From the NCBI GenBank assembly GCA_006538405.1, contig BJKQ01000001.1, positions 248,001-312,000 of the forward strand: a DNA stretch of 64,000 nt, read 5' to 3'. The translations under genes were made by a program, and so were the position numbers. This document shows positions 32,886-44,144 of the stretch, piece after piece. Source of the DNA: Hansfordia pulvinata (Eukaryota; Ascomycota; Sordariomycetes; Xylariales). The notes under the pieces are model-generated. The model ran no database searches and was not told the DNA's origin. It was given only the letters and a program-made list of their open reading frames with translations. Numbering within the stretch: the stretch's first letter is position 1; each line of letters starts with the position of its first letter.

Positions 32886-34416
32886 GCTATGAGAGGGCCT
32901 TTAGGCGTGGGCGGCCTTGGTGGGGGAAGCGCTGCCCGAATATGATATGTATCTGAAGAAGCACTCTTTCAGACTACCTAGTACCTATGGTAGACAGTGG
33001 AACCATGGACGCCATGTATGTATCGTGGGACGCGAATTTTGAAGCATGACGGACCGTCCCAATGTGTTCACCACGCGCGCGCGTGTGTGTGAGGTACCTA
33101 ACTACCTCTTGACACGGAGGGCTAGTTGGACCGGGTCGGACATTGGGGGAGCGTTGACTCTCCAAGTGACTTTGTATGTTCAGTCACATCGTGCTTTGGT
33201 GCAATGGAGTGCGATGGAGTGCTCGTGGCAACCGGCCCGTATGAGCACTGGTGCGCCTCGCCTCGCCTCGCCTCGCCTCGCCTCGCCCTCGATCCGTGGT
33301 CCGGTATATCCCCCCCAGCCGTTGTCGTCGCCGAGCCAGTTCCGCTTTGGCGTTGTACTCGTCCCTACCTGCGGCCCCTACCTATACGCCGATCCGGGGC
33401 CACGGCTCTCGTCCGTTTGGGTGGACCGGAACGGACGGGACGTCGGGTACGTTAGGTAAGGTTCTCTCTGCCGACGCTGCCGACGGAACCCGGGGCGACG
33501 GGAGGACGGCCCCGCGAGACCACCGTCTCGTTCTGGACACAGCTCGCTGGCCCGTATCCCAGGTCTGTGATAAGGATGCAAAAAAGACGGAAGCGGCGGG
33601 AGGATTTGGTGGGCTTGCCAGTGGTTCTACGCTTTTAGCGAGAGCTTGGGGATCCGTACATCACGCCAAGTTTGGACTGCCGTGTCGATACTAAAATCAC
33701 TGGACATGTACTCGTACTGACAACGCCGCCCACGTCGACGCAGAGCCCGTCTGATGAGGCTTCCAATTCCCACTACCAAGTTGCAGCGGTCTGGCTTTCT
33801 GTCTGTATCATCAGTCTCGCCTCTGCCAGCATTCTCGCCTCCGGGGCCGCACTCTCGGGACGACTCACGGCGCCGGCTGGGCCTGCCCATTCACTTTCCA
33901 CGACGAACGGCATCCATCCTGTCCGTGGGGTTTGCGCACTGACCCGAGCCCACCTGCGCTACTCGCGCGTGTTAGCCTCAGCTTCGCAGGACACCTCTAC
34001 GGGTTGGCTATTTGTTTGGCCTCTGCTAGTCTGCCGCTTAGAGCTGACGCGCCGGCTCTCCATTGACAAATCGCAAAATCAGGAGCCTTCGTTATTAAAG
34101 GCTTCCTCTGAGACTGCGATTCCTTCTTAGAGCCTCCCCTTTCTCGCAGCTCCGTCTCACGCGTAGGTCGACGTCGCATTATCCGTTCCAAGAAGCACCG
34201 CGATCCCAGACGCACGACATCACGTGTAGCGCCAGCCTTTCGTGATACAAATATCCGTCTCCCGCCACCTGCCCGAGCTTAGCAACGGCTTTTTTGGGTC
34301 TCGACGATCTGACGCCGTCTGCTGCTCCAGCCGTGCTCCACGCATCACCCACCCCCCGATACACACTCTCGTCTCCTCCGGGCGAGAGAACAAGAGACCC
34401 CCCCCCGCGAGACCAG
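32886..34416. other. Intergenic region upstream of the FAD monooxygenase
   Basis: No supported gene. A CCTCG pentanucleotide array lies at 33256-33285 and an ACTCGTA motif at 33710. A 152-codon plus frame (33672-34130) has no recognisable domain. The last 120 bases are CT-rich with a C run, a likely leader. Confidence 0.5.
33256..33285. repeat. CCTCG pentanucleotide array
   Basis: Six perfect CCTCG copies followed by a near-copy CCCTCG. Confidence 0.93.
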
Positions 34417-36057
34417 ATGGCGACCGCGGACGAGGGCGCAAGGCCCGCCTTCCGGGCCATCGTGATCGGCGCGGGCCCCGTCGGCCTGGCGCTGGGCAAC
34501 ATGTTCCGGGTGGCGGGGCTGGACTTTGTCATTGTCGAGAAGCACGAGCGAGGTGAGTCGGCTTCTTCTTTCGTGGATCTACCCAACACGGCTCCCCAAT
34601 GGCGACATCTGCAGACAAGACAGGCCCGCTAACCACGAAATGCCACAGTCGTCGAGGAGACGGGAGCCTGCATCATGCTGTGGCCGCACGGGGCCATGGT
34701 CATGGACAACCTGGGCCTGCTGGACGGCTTCGAGCGCGAGCACGGCCCCGTCCACGTCAAGACGGAGATGGGCCACGACGGGCGCATCTGGCGCGAGGAA
34801 CGCGTGTTTGACTGGCTCGAGGACAAGTGAGTATCTTGTTTTAGGGGGGTAGGGGGGGGAAAACACTTTGAAAACTGTACAAAACGCAACATTTCTCTAA
34901 CAAAGAAACCTCACAAACAGCCACGGCTACCCGTGCATGAACATGCCCCGCCGGCGCATGGTCCACCTCCTGCACGAGGGGCTCGGCCCCGAGCTGCAGA
35001 AACACAACGTGCGCTGCGGCGCGGGCATCGCGGGCATCGAGGAGACGCCCGGGGGGGTGCGGGTGCGCCTGACGGACGGCGGCGTCGAGGAGGGCTCCCT
35101 CGTCATCGGCGCCGACGGCGTGTGGAGCGCCACGCGCGCCATCATGAACCGGATGGCGAGGCGGGAAGGGGGAGAAGAAGAAGAAGCTGGGAAAGAACCC
35201 AAGGCCGGCGACGAGGAGGAGGACGAGGACGAGGAAGAAGAAGACCCAGACACCCCCGTCACGCACTACGAGTGCCTGTTCGGGCGCGCCCGGCGCCTGC
35301 CCGAGGCCGACACGGGCGTCTTCTACGAGACGCACGGCACGGGGCTCAACTCGCAGTTCGGCTGCGACGACGTCTACGCGCACTTTGGCCTGTTCAAGCA
35401 GCTCGCCTCCCCGCGCCGGGGCCGCGTCGCCCCCGCCGCCCGAGAGAGCCTCAACGGCGAGCGGGCCCGCGCCGCCTGGCTGGCGGACTTCGCCGCCGTG
35501 CACCCGTGCCCCGGCGTAACCGGGCCCGAGCTGGTCCGCCGCGCCGAGTGGGCGCACCTGGCGGCGCAGCCCGAGGGCCTCGCGCGGCGGTGGCACGGGT
35601 TGGGCGGGCGGGTCGCGCTGGCCGGCGACGCCGCCGTGCAGATGACCTCGCAGGCCGGTATGGGGTACAACCTGTCGCTGCAGAACGCCGTCGCGCTGGT
35701 CAACGCCCTGCACGGGGCCGTCGGGGACGGGGAGAGTCGCCCGGCCCGACGAGGCTGGATCGGGTGCTCGCCGCCTGGCAGGCCGAGCGCGAGGGGCCCT
35801 CGCGCGCCGTGCTCGACATGTCCCGCCGCATGATCCGCGGCAACACCTGGGACGGCTGGCGCAGCTACCTGACCACCGAGTTCCTCGTGCCCCGCGTCCT
35901 CGGCGTCCGCCGCCTCATCGGCGTCGCCAGCGCCCAGATCGTCGCCAAGGGCGGCGTGCTGCGCATGGGCGACGGCGCGCGGTTCCGCGCCAGGGAGGGG
36001 TCGGTGCCCTGGGAGTTCTTGGAGCGGGAGCGCGCGGCGGCGGCGGCGGCGGCGTAG
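34417..36057 (+). CDS. FAD-dependent monooxygenase (one-base frame break near the C terminus)
   Basis: Exons 34417-34552, 34649-34826 and 34921-36057 give 483 residues after adding one base in the G-rich stretch at 35723-35732. Without it the reading frame is lost between GAVGDG and RVLAAWQAER. Motifs run in the order of aromatic-hydroxylase-type flavoproteins: FRAIVIGAGPVGLALGNMF (FAD Rossmann), the EKH segment, RRRMVHLL, GADGVWSATR (DG motif) and ALAGDAAVQMTSQAGMGYN (GD motif). Such enzymes hydroxylate or epoxidise small molecules using NAD(P)H and oxygen. An acidic insert of about 30 residues (Glu/Asp-rich, 35168-35255) between the DG motif and the substrate domain is unusual. No terpene or polyketide synthase is near, so the substrate is unknown. 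The second intron is CT/A-rich with a C-A-G acceptor before HGYPCMNMP. Confidence 0.83.
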
Positions 36058-36385
36058 GCGCACGCGCACGCGCAGGCTGTGTGAGCTTGCTGGAGTCTGG
36101 CCCGCGGGGTCTGTGGAGTGAAGAGGGGCGCTGTCATGGGTGAGGCGTCCTGTGCGTCTGCAGGCTCTTGGCCGGTGGCGGGCCGGTGGCGGGCCGTAGC
36201 AGGGCATTGGCAAGGTGCCGGTTACTACAGTCTTTAAGGATGCACGAAGGTATTTGAGGTTTGAAGAAGAGCTAGAAAGTTGGGGAACCGAGATACAAAG
36301 TGGTGGTCAGATAGAATATAATGAAAGTGACTATTTTCAGGGAAAGGAGCATGAAAATTTCGAGGGACGATACAAAGGAAAAGAC
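36058..36385. other. Convergent intergenic spacer
   Basis: GC-rich and CG-alternating just after the monooxygenase stop, then abruptly AT-rich from about 36.22 kb, where NLR-locus composition begins. No gene seen. Confidence 0.55.
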
Positions 36386-37350
36386 TCAAGGTGATTCAGG
36401 ACCTTCGCGAGACCGACGGACTCGCCCATCGTGAAACAGGGAATGGAAGCCCGGCGGTGACGCTGAATTTCCCAATGATTGCGCATGCACGACCTCGTCT
36501 AGATCCGTCCCGTGGCTTAGCAGATATTCGTAGATGGCCAAGAAGCCTTCGGTTTCACTCATGCGGCCTGCCGTTGGGTTAGAGCCTAGAGGTACGTCAC
36601 AGTGCACAGTAAGGGCAAGCTGATAAAGGAGCCAACGCCGTCGTCAGAGCAGACCCATCTTCACCCCGGTCAGAGGTACAACTCACTCCGCACCGGACCA
36701 ACAGTCCAATGATATCTATTCTCTCGGACCCAACAGCTGCCAGCATTGGAGTGCTTCCGATGACCCCCAGCTAATGTCACACTTGCTCCAGAGGAGAGCA
36801 ACAGCTCAGTGACCTTGACGTGACCTCCATAGCAGGCCGCTTACAAAGGTGTGTAAAAGCGGGCCAAGCGGCCATCAACTCGATTGACGTCTGCCCTGCG
36901 ATCCAGGGGAAGTCGAGTCATCTCCAGCTTCCCTTTCACAGCCACAATATGGAGGGCCGCACCTGCGTGGCCCCCGTCCTCGTTTATATCTGCGCCAGGG
37001 GACAACAAGAAGTTGACCAATTCGACCAATCCCTCCTCCACCGACGCCAACTGTCGAGTTGTGAGGAATGAAAGGTTTTGAGAAATAACTCCCGTCCTGT
37101 CTTTCTCAGTGTCTTTCTTCTTGTCTTTTCGTCTGTCCGCGTCGTGGCAGTCTCTTATTGCTGGGTATACCTTTGGACCTTTCGACAGGAGAAAACGAAC
37201 AATTAGTATCTGGTTGTAGTATGCAACTTCATGCAAAGGAGTCATGCCTTCTTCATTAATGCCACTCACTTTTGCACCACGCTTGACCAGCCTGTCCATG
37301 ATCTCACCGCATCCTTCAGCATCCTAAAACGGTGGCGCGAGGTGTGCGGA
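36386..37350 (-). pseudogene. Broken ankyrin-repeat tail of the NLR gene
   Basis: Downstream of the main NLR frame, ankyrin-like units continue in shifting frames: EIMDRLVKRGAKVSG, GMTPLHEVAYYN, VELVNFLLSPGADIN, AALHIVAVKG, AACYGGHVKVTELLLSSGAS and STPMLAAVGSERIDIIGLL. A last piece, AIYEYLLSHGTDLDEV, ends at 36386. Four faults separate them. A base is missing near 37348, and a TAG sits at 37326-37324 where CAG would fit. A TAA occurs at 36843-36841 where CAA would fit (TPL-stop-AACYGG). One base too many lies in the CCCCC at 36764-36768. Two faults are C-to-T changes at CpA, the pattern of repeat-induced point mutation. They are not homopolymer errors, so this part is probably truly decaying. 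An intron ending TTTTAG at 37324 is an alternative explanation for the first stop. Confidence 0.6.
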
Positions 37351-40300
37351 CGACAGTGAGGATGGAGGTCCGGCTCAAGACTGAGTATTTGATCGATAAT
37401 TTTAGGGTTGTAGTTGAACGACAAATTTGCCATAAAGTAGTCGCATTTCCCCAAGGAGTTCCTACCCGCCTCGAGAGGAAGACCGGACCAAAAGCCGGAA
37501 AGATTTTTGAAAACGCCAAGCAGGCTATCTTTCTTGGATTGCATGAGCAAGCTTCGTAGCGCCCGGTCAGTATCCAACGGCGCGGCTCTGCTGAAGAGAA
37601 ACGAAACGATATCTTCGAGTTCCTGAGTTTCCCTGCTGGATCTCCGATATCTGTGGTCTTCCCGGCCGACGAAGATCTGGGTTGCATTATCCAGAAGGTT
37701 GTTCAAGCCACATTGAAAATCCCAGTCGACGCCGTAGTCTTCTATTAGTTGAAGGAGGGGGGGTATGTCCCTGATGTTGCGCATCGCAACAGCTGCGATG
37801 GCCGGCTCTGCTAACAATGAGCCCTTGTTTTTTATGCATTCTCCTGCGTGAAGAAGGGATCTGCAGACATCAAGGTCGCAACGAAGAAAAGCCAGTGAGA
37901 GTGGCGTCAGTTCTTCAAAACTACCGAGAGCTCTCGCTGTCGCTGCCCTGTGCTTGCTGGCCCAGAACCTGATCATTCCGGCGCCGTTGTAGAGAAGACA
38001 ATGGCGAAGAGGGTCTGGAAATGCAACAATCGTGCCAGCCCCTTTCGCGAAATCCAAAATTCTGTGGAACCTGTCATCCCCAAGTTTGTTGAACCGGAAG
38101 GTGTGCTCTCTGGACAAAGTGGGCAACACCGTCTCATAGTGATCGTATCCATTGGTTTTGAACCAACTGGGATCATCGCCTAGTGCAGGCAAAAGGCTCG
38201 AGTCAAAAGTCACAATTAGATGGCTCGTTTTAAGACTCGAACTTAGAAGGCTCGTTTCAAGACTCGAACTCAGACGGCTCGTTTCAGGAGAACTTAGATG
38301 GCTCGTTTCAAGACTCAAACCGACCCATGTGTCCCATGGTTTGCTTCCCATTAAAGGGTCTCCGAAGAAGTGTAAAACGGATGGGATGTGATCGGGACTA
38401 GGGAGGTGGCTCATCAAATCGCGACGAGTCATTGAGGTAATGAAAGATGTGTGAGGGAGAAAGGGGAACTCTAACGGTGGATCGTAGGTGCGAAGAAACC
38501 CATGCTCGAAATCCTTAGGCGGTAACGTCCCATAAGTCAAGTAAGGAGCTTTGATCCACTCGGAAGATCTTGTTAGTACGACGGGTCTTCTCTCATTACC
38601 CGAAGAGCCCAGATCATTGCTTAACCACACCCAGTATTTGAAAACCGATTCGAATGCTAAGTCGGTCGCCTGAGAGAAGCTGAAAGCCGTTTTTTCCAAG
38701 TATTCTCTCACCGATAAGTGAAAGAAGCTGAAACGAGTGTGGTTCGCAACGTGTTCGTATCGTATCAGGTTGCGGCAACGTTTGTGAAGCGTGTCGAGAT
38801 TGATCGTGGACTCGGGCTTGTAAGGCTCGCCAGGCTCTTGTGAAACGAGAAGAGCAAGTAGTTTTCGTGCACCCTGATGACTCCCCTTTATGTGGGAGTC
38901 CGAGTCGTTCCAGAAGTCGGATGCCATGGTCATCTTCAACGCTCGCCACACGTAGTGCCTTTGAGGTAGGTCGGCGTCAATTTCGTCCACAATCTGTTGG
39001 TATGTTGCGCTGAGCCCTTCAGGCAATTGATGCAGATGCTTCAGCACGTCACTGTCATTTTCCAAGCCAAGGAGCTCGTCGATGTGAAATGCTGCCCATA
39101 AGAACCTAGTATATGTGAGTAATCTGGGATATCCTTTGGCAGGCACAGACCCATGCTCACATTCCCTGGCTCTTCTGTTGAAAGAGCTGCAACACTTCCA
39201 ATCGGACATTATCCGACATTTGGTAGCCAGAAGGGTGGTTTTGGATGCGACTCATCACCATTTTCTTGATGTCACCGCGATTGTCGCCTGCGTGGACTTC
39301 AAAATGCAGACAGCTACCATATTTCCTCTGCAAGTCCGAATCATCGCGGCTGGATATGAAGAGCTTGACTGACGTGGTTGTGTTCTCAATGATGGTCTCG
39401 AGAGCTTTTAGAAGCCTGTGGCGTGTCTTCTTGTCGCATTCGTCCATGCCATCGATGACAATTGTGACTTGTCGGGGCGCAGCAAGTATCTGGGTCAGGA
39501 GAATTTCACATTCTTGAAAGTCCAGGGTATTGGAGGCAAAACCGCCATTTTGCTTCTTCTTGTACGCGTCCAGGGTGCTTTTCATGATGCAGTCATTGGA
39601 TATGGAGAGCTGCTTGACCAAGCTTTGCATGACGCTCAGCGGATCTTGACGAATGGTTGAGCGGTATGAGCAGTAGTAGTAGGCCAATGCGTGGTCTTGG
39701 GAAGATTCCGTCTTGGAGATGAGCTCGTCGACAACCTTTGACGCAAGGTGCGTTTTTCCAGCACCAGCTATTGTCATGTTAGGCAATTCATTTGCTTCAA
39801 AGGCTTCTGGATTCACTCACGAATTCCGTATAGCCAAAAGACTGCTGAAGAGCCGTGGTCTTCCCACAGCTGGTAACTTTCCTGGTTCAAAAGCCATTCG
39901 CAGGTGCCAGCGTTGCGGCCCGCTCTTATTGTTCGGTGGTGATCTTCGTATGGTACAGACGAGATCCACGTGAGTATGTTTGCCCTACTCTCTTTCTCTT
40001 GAGAGACCAGGTAGCTTTCAAGTTGATCTTCAATCGCGATGACTTCTTCAACGGTTAGCTTAGTGTAAATTAAATAGATTACTTCCCACTATCCGTCGCG
40101 ATCTGGTCACTCACCCTCCTGATCCCCTGACTTTATATGATCCACAAATTCCACAAGCCGATCTCGCACAATTTCGAATGATGGATCTTGCATAGACTTG
40201 TACTTCACTAGATTCGAGTGATTCGACTCGAAGCCGACGGCGTCGACCAAATCTTCTGGTAAAAGTCCAACTGTTGTGGCAGAGTCCTGTGTCACCATCA

Positions 40301-41464
40301 TGACCTTCGGACCGGTTCTTTGCAAGGTTCCGTCCATTGCCTTCTGGAACATTGTGTCAGTACATGTCAGAGGGCATTTCAAGTTCATGACACCCACGAA
40401 CCTCAAGTGTTGGAGTTTCTAGCAATTCAAAGAATGAGACCATTCTGAGTCTGTGAGTGCGGAAGGCAGCGACAAATTCAGCAGAGATGCGCCGGAGATA
40501 AGCGGAAGGTTCCCCATCATCGTCGACCACCAGCGATTGCATCAATCCCTGAGATGGTCGGCCTTTCACAAGCTCCATCAAGGGCTTGTTTCGTAGTCCA
40601 CGATGTGGGACTCCAAAGAACAGCAGTGCGCGGCATGTCTTATGGAGGTTGTAACGCGGTGAATGCTTTTTTTTTGACGAGCTGAGGGCCTGAGATAGGA
40701 GTTAGCTGGCATGGAAGCGCCGAAGCGGTGTAGTGTGGGCAGTAGATCGTTTTGAACATGCCTCCTTAATAACTAAGCCACCAAGACTGTGACCGATCGC
40801 GATGACTGGGCGCTCGCTAGTCTTTACTGCATCTTAGCATCTGATTTCTTTTACACGACAATATTTACTTGCCTCTGTTTGTCTCCTGAAGGATGTCCAG
40901 TTTTCGAGAAAACGATTTCCCAGGCCCTCAATTGAAGACTTCGATTCGTCTTTCAACAGTTGACTCTCGTACCCATAGGTGAGCACCCGGATGTTGGGCA
41001 AGTCCTCTGGCAGCCAGTCCCGAAGCCAAAATTTGCCCCGAGGTGAAAGCCACGACCCGACAGCGTGGCCTGCCAGCCCCGTGACGGCCACCACACTATT
41101 TACTGGGTCAGGTCGATGATAAATTAAAGATATTTAGCCTTGGGCAGGTGACGTACTCGCAGATAGCGTCCTCGCAATCATATACAGGCGTGAGGCCTCT
41201 AAACGACGTGTCATAGTCATATACTGACCCAGTTGCGTTCTCAAGGCTCTCACTGAGCTGCTGTCGAGGAATTTCTGACACGACTGAGACGGTAGCGTGA
41301 GCCGTACTTCTGTTGTAGTTTGCCAAGGATTCGACTTTGATGGCAGTGATCACATCTGTCAACTCATCACCAGCAATGAGGCGGTCCATTTCCTTCTGGA
41401 GATCGTCGATGGACCGGGCTCTGGGAACGCCAGTGACTCGGACCTGAGTAGGCTTGGCTCGCAT
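37266..41464 (-). CDS. NLR-type protein: esterase-like head, NACHT ATPase, degenerate repeats
   Basis: Eight exons: 41464-41157, 41095-40869, 40826-40762, 40689-40402, 40343-40115, 40045-39821, 39767-39161 and 39105-37266. Their sum, 3789 bases, is divisible by three (1262 residues). The head is an alpha/beta hydrolase of the SesB/DUF676 kind found on fungal NLRs: AVTGLAGHAVGSW, nucleophile loop IGHSLGG (Ser192) and ALLFFGVPHRGL. The linker ILTWISSVPYEDHH and TCEWLL leads to the P-loop GIPGAGKT (446-453), itself split by an intron, and Walker B VIDGMDECD (about 551-559). A winged-helix-type stretch (RFSFFHLSVREYLE) and an idiosyncratic C-terminal half follow. Such proteins are thought to act in self/non-self recognition and cell death. 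Intron 3 is GC-AG (GCATGT donor) and restores the conserved LVIKEAL. Intron 2 is only 42 bases and is the least certain junction. Third-position GC is much lower than in neighbouring genes. Confidence 0.8.
38221..38325. repeat. In-frame minisatellite inside the NLR coding region
   Basis: Four imperfect units of 27, 27, 24 and 27 bases built on GGCTCGTTTCAAGACTCGAA. On the minus strand they encode tandem L-E-T-S-x-L-S-S-S-type peptides. All unit lengths are multiples of three, so copy-number changes would keep the frame. Confidence 0.88.
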
Positions 41465-44144
41465 GCTGGCTAGTCATGTCCAAGGGTATCGAAATCGGAA
41501 GGGGGTTTCAAGCCATGGCGCACACTTCGGTTAGGCGAGATCGTGGGGAGGTCGTTGTAGGGTAAACTCGTCTCAATCACAAGTGAATAGATATGAGAGG
41601 GTGGGAAAGAGGGTAGCGCAGACTTGACGGACGCTCTGATCCGCTTATATATCTTATGGGAAATCTGGTGTCCTCTTGGAGAACCAAAGACGAGGCTGTG
41701 AGCAGAGACGGCGGCTACGATGGCATCCATGTAGCTGGCAGGATCCACCCCCTCACGAAGATCCACTGGGGACGCGATGAGACGCTGCGATACTCGAATC
41801 CAATTAGCATGGGCTTAGACTCTCCCCAACGCCCACTTGAACTCCACCAGGTTGCTCGAAATGAAACCGGACAGCTGCCCAGGTGTAGGAGTCGGGCCTC
41901 GTGAGGCTTCGGCGGGGCGGGCAGCCGGCGACTCTAAGGGATGCTAGTCAGTCATCACGAGAGATCCAAGCGCCCAAGAACCATAAGCGCTCGATCCTGA
42001 GTAGAAAGGAGCTGAGGCATGAAACGGTGCGTTAGATCTGGAGCTGGTGCTCGATCTGGCTTCTAGAGACACAAATTCGTCTGCAACGACCAGGTCGGAT
42101 GCCTTGAACAGGGTCCCTTTCTACCGCTTGGGCTAACGAACTGACCGCCATTCCCATTTCACTCCGGACGTCCCTCGACAAGCCCATGGCAGCCTGCCCA
42201 CGTTCAATTGAACGACAATTGTGGCCCCGAAGACAGTGGCTCACCGACTGGAGAAGACGTTGACTATCACGTAGACCTCCCTGTGTCGAGCCTCTTGCTC
42301 TCCATGCTGCCCAACTCACCCACCCACACTCACTCACACCAGACGACCTAACAGGCAAGACTTTGGGCCAAGATGCGGTCATTAGAGCCCAAGCCTGTTC
42401 TTCAGCCAATGGCCGTCCATGTTTGACGCCTACTACTCGATGTTGGGCACAGCCCCTCGCAATACCAGAAAGGCAGAGTCCAACCTTTGCCCCTCACTCT
42501 GTGAAGCCATACACACACCCGACTGGCAGCGCCTCTACAGCCCAAAAGCCCCACTGGCACCCTTGTCCTGTTTCTTCAGCGGGTGCGGCCCGCGGACAAG
42601 GGTTGAAAGGTCCGGGGGATGATGGGGGATACGAGCCATTAGACAAGATCGTCCGAGGCCAGCAAGGCCTTGTGCTGGACGCATCTGAGAGAATGCGTGC
42701 TTGCTGCGGAATCTAGCCGCCCCGGTCCCGTGTTCGCACGAATGCCCTTCCCTGGCTGCTTTCATTCGTCGGTGCATCTAGGGTTACCACGAGGCTTCTG
42801 CAGGCAGGGTAACATCGAAGGAAGCCCCTCCCACCCCCTCCAGCCTGCTGCCCGAAGACGCACAGCCAATAAGTCGAATCAACTTGTGGGTATATCTCCT
42901 GTCTTCCCAATTACAACGCCTCATGGGTCGCCGGTCGAGTTGGTTATTCGACTCGCCAACGCTGAAGAAAACCAGGGCCCCTGTCCTAGTCCAGGGATGT
43001 GAGGGCGCGATCAACAAGGGGCTGTGGACGGACATTGTGTGTCCGCCAGAGGCGGGGGTGGCCTCAATACTGCCTGATCTACTCGTACAGGCGTGGCAGT
43101 AATAACCAGTAATACGTGCCTCATGGACGTCGACTGCCTTCCGTGCCGCGCGGATGGGGATCGAATGGAAAATACTAGGAGGTAGGGATAGCTGGCGAAT
43201 CGATTATTACTGATGTTAGAGAACGGAAGATACCCCAGTCTGCCCGGAACCTGGCGAGAAGTTCCAAATCGCGATTTGGCTGTTTAAGCCATCTGCAAAA
43301 ATGAGTTTAGATTAACCCGAGAAATTCAGTTCGGAGATCCGGAAGAGGAAGAGAAAGAGAAAGAGAAAGAGAAAGAGAAAGAGACAGATTAAGCCCAGAA
43401 ATCCGACCGTCATTGGAACGTTGACCACTAAAGGCGTTAAGGGCCCCTAAATCTAGCCACTGTGCTTACCGCTGCGGGCACCGCCAGGCCCCCTACCAGT
43501 GCACCCCTAACCGCCGACAACCTCCACTAACACCACACATTCGGCAGCTACTAAATTCACCCGACTGCCAGAAACCAGCAGTACATTTACGCTACCACGC
43601 CAAGTAGGCGTTATGCTATTCTGCTACGCGTAATTGGACCGGTGCGACAGAGACTTACAGGCTCTCGATAAGGCGATGAAGCCAGCACCCACGAAGAGAT
43701 GAAACCTGACAGCGAAGATTCCTTTCGATTGCGCACCGACTGGATTCCCAAGCAAATAGCCTCAATATATCAACTCATGAGTGCATTCCCCAATCAGTGG
43801 TGCGGAAATCGGTAGCATGGTACTACGACAACTTCTGAATAACTTCGCCTCGCCCTATGCTTTGCAACATTCCCACACGCCTGAGGGACGTTCACTTTGA
43901 CGGCTCTGGAGCATGTACCTAGACGTTATCGCTAAAGCCGAGAACCTTACTTGATCCCCTGAGATTTTACAAATTGCGGCAATAAGCTGCAGCGTGGATA
44001 CTCCATTAACCGTTCGGGAAGAAAAGCAGATGCTGGCACAGTCATCAGTCACGGGGCATGTGCAGGGAGGAGTTATATGAACAGAGAATTTGAGCTTTTT
44101 CATTTTATTTTTTTACTCTTATTTTCGCGCCGCGCACCACCGAC
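41465..44144. other. Intergenic region between NLR and esterase genes
   Basis: No supported gene. A 98-codon minus frame (41766-41470) ends just before the NLR start and has no recognisable features; it could be leader sequence. An AGAGAA-type array lies at 43342-43383 and an ACTCGTA motif at 43081. From 43.1 to 44.1 kb the DNA is AT-richer. Confidence 0.5.
43342..43383. repeat. Hexanucleotide GAAGAG/AAAGAG array
   Basis: Seven 6-base units, two GAAGAG followed by five AAAGAG. Confidence 0.92.

Noticed and set aside
36841..37299. Separate ankyrin-repeat gene
   Set aside because: Its units continue the NLR chain on the same strand, and it lacks its own convincing start; it is better read as the broken tail.
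41470..41766. 98-codon frame just upstream of the NLR start as its first exon
   Set aside because: It ends in a stop before the NLR ATG, and MRAKPTQVRVTGVP resembles the usual N terminus of esterase-headed fungal NLRs.
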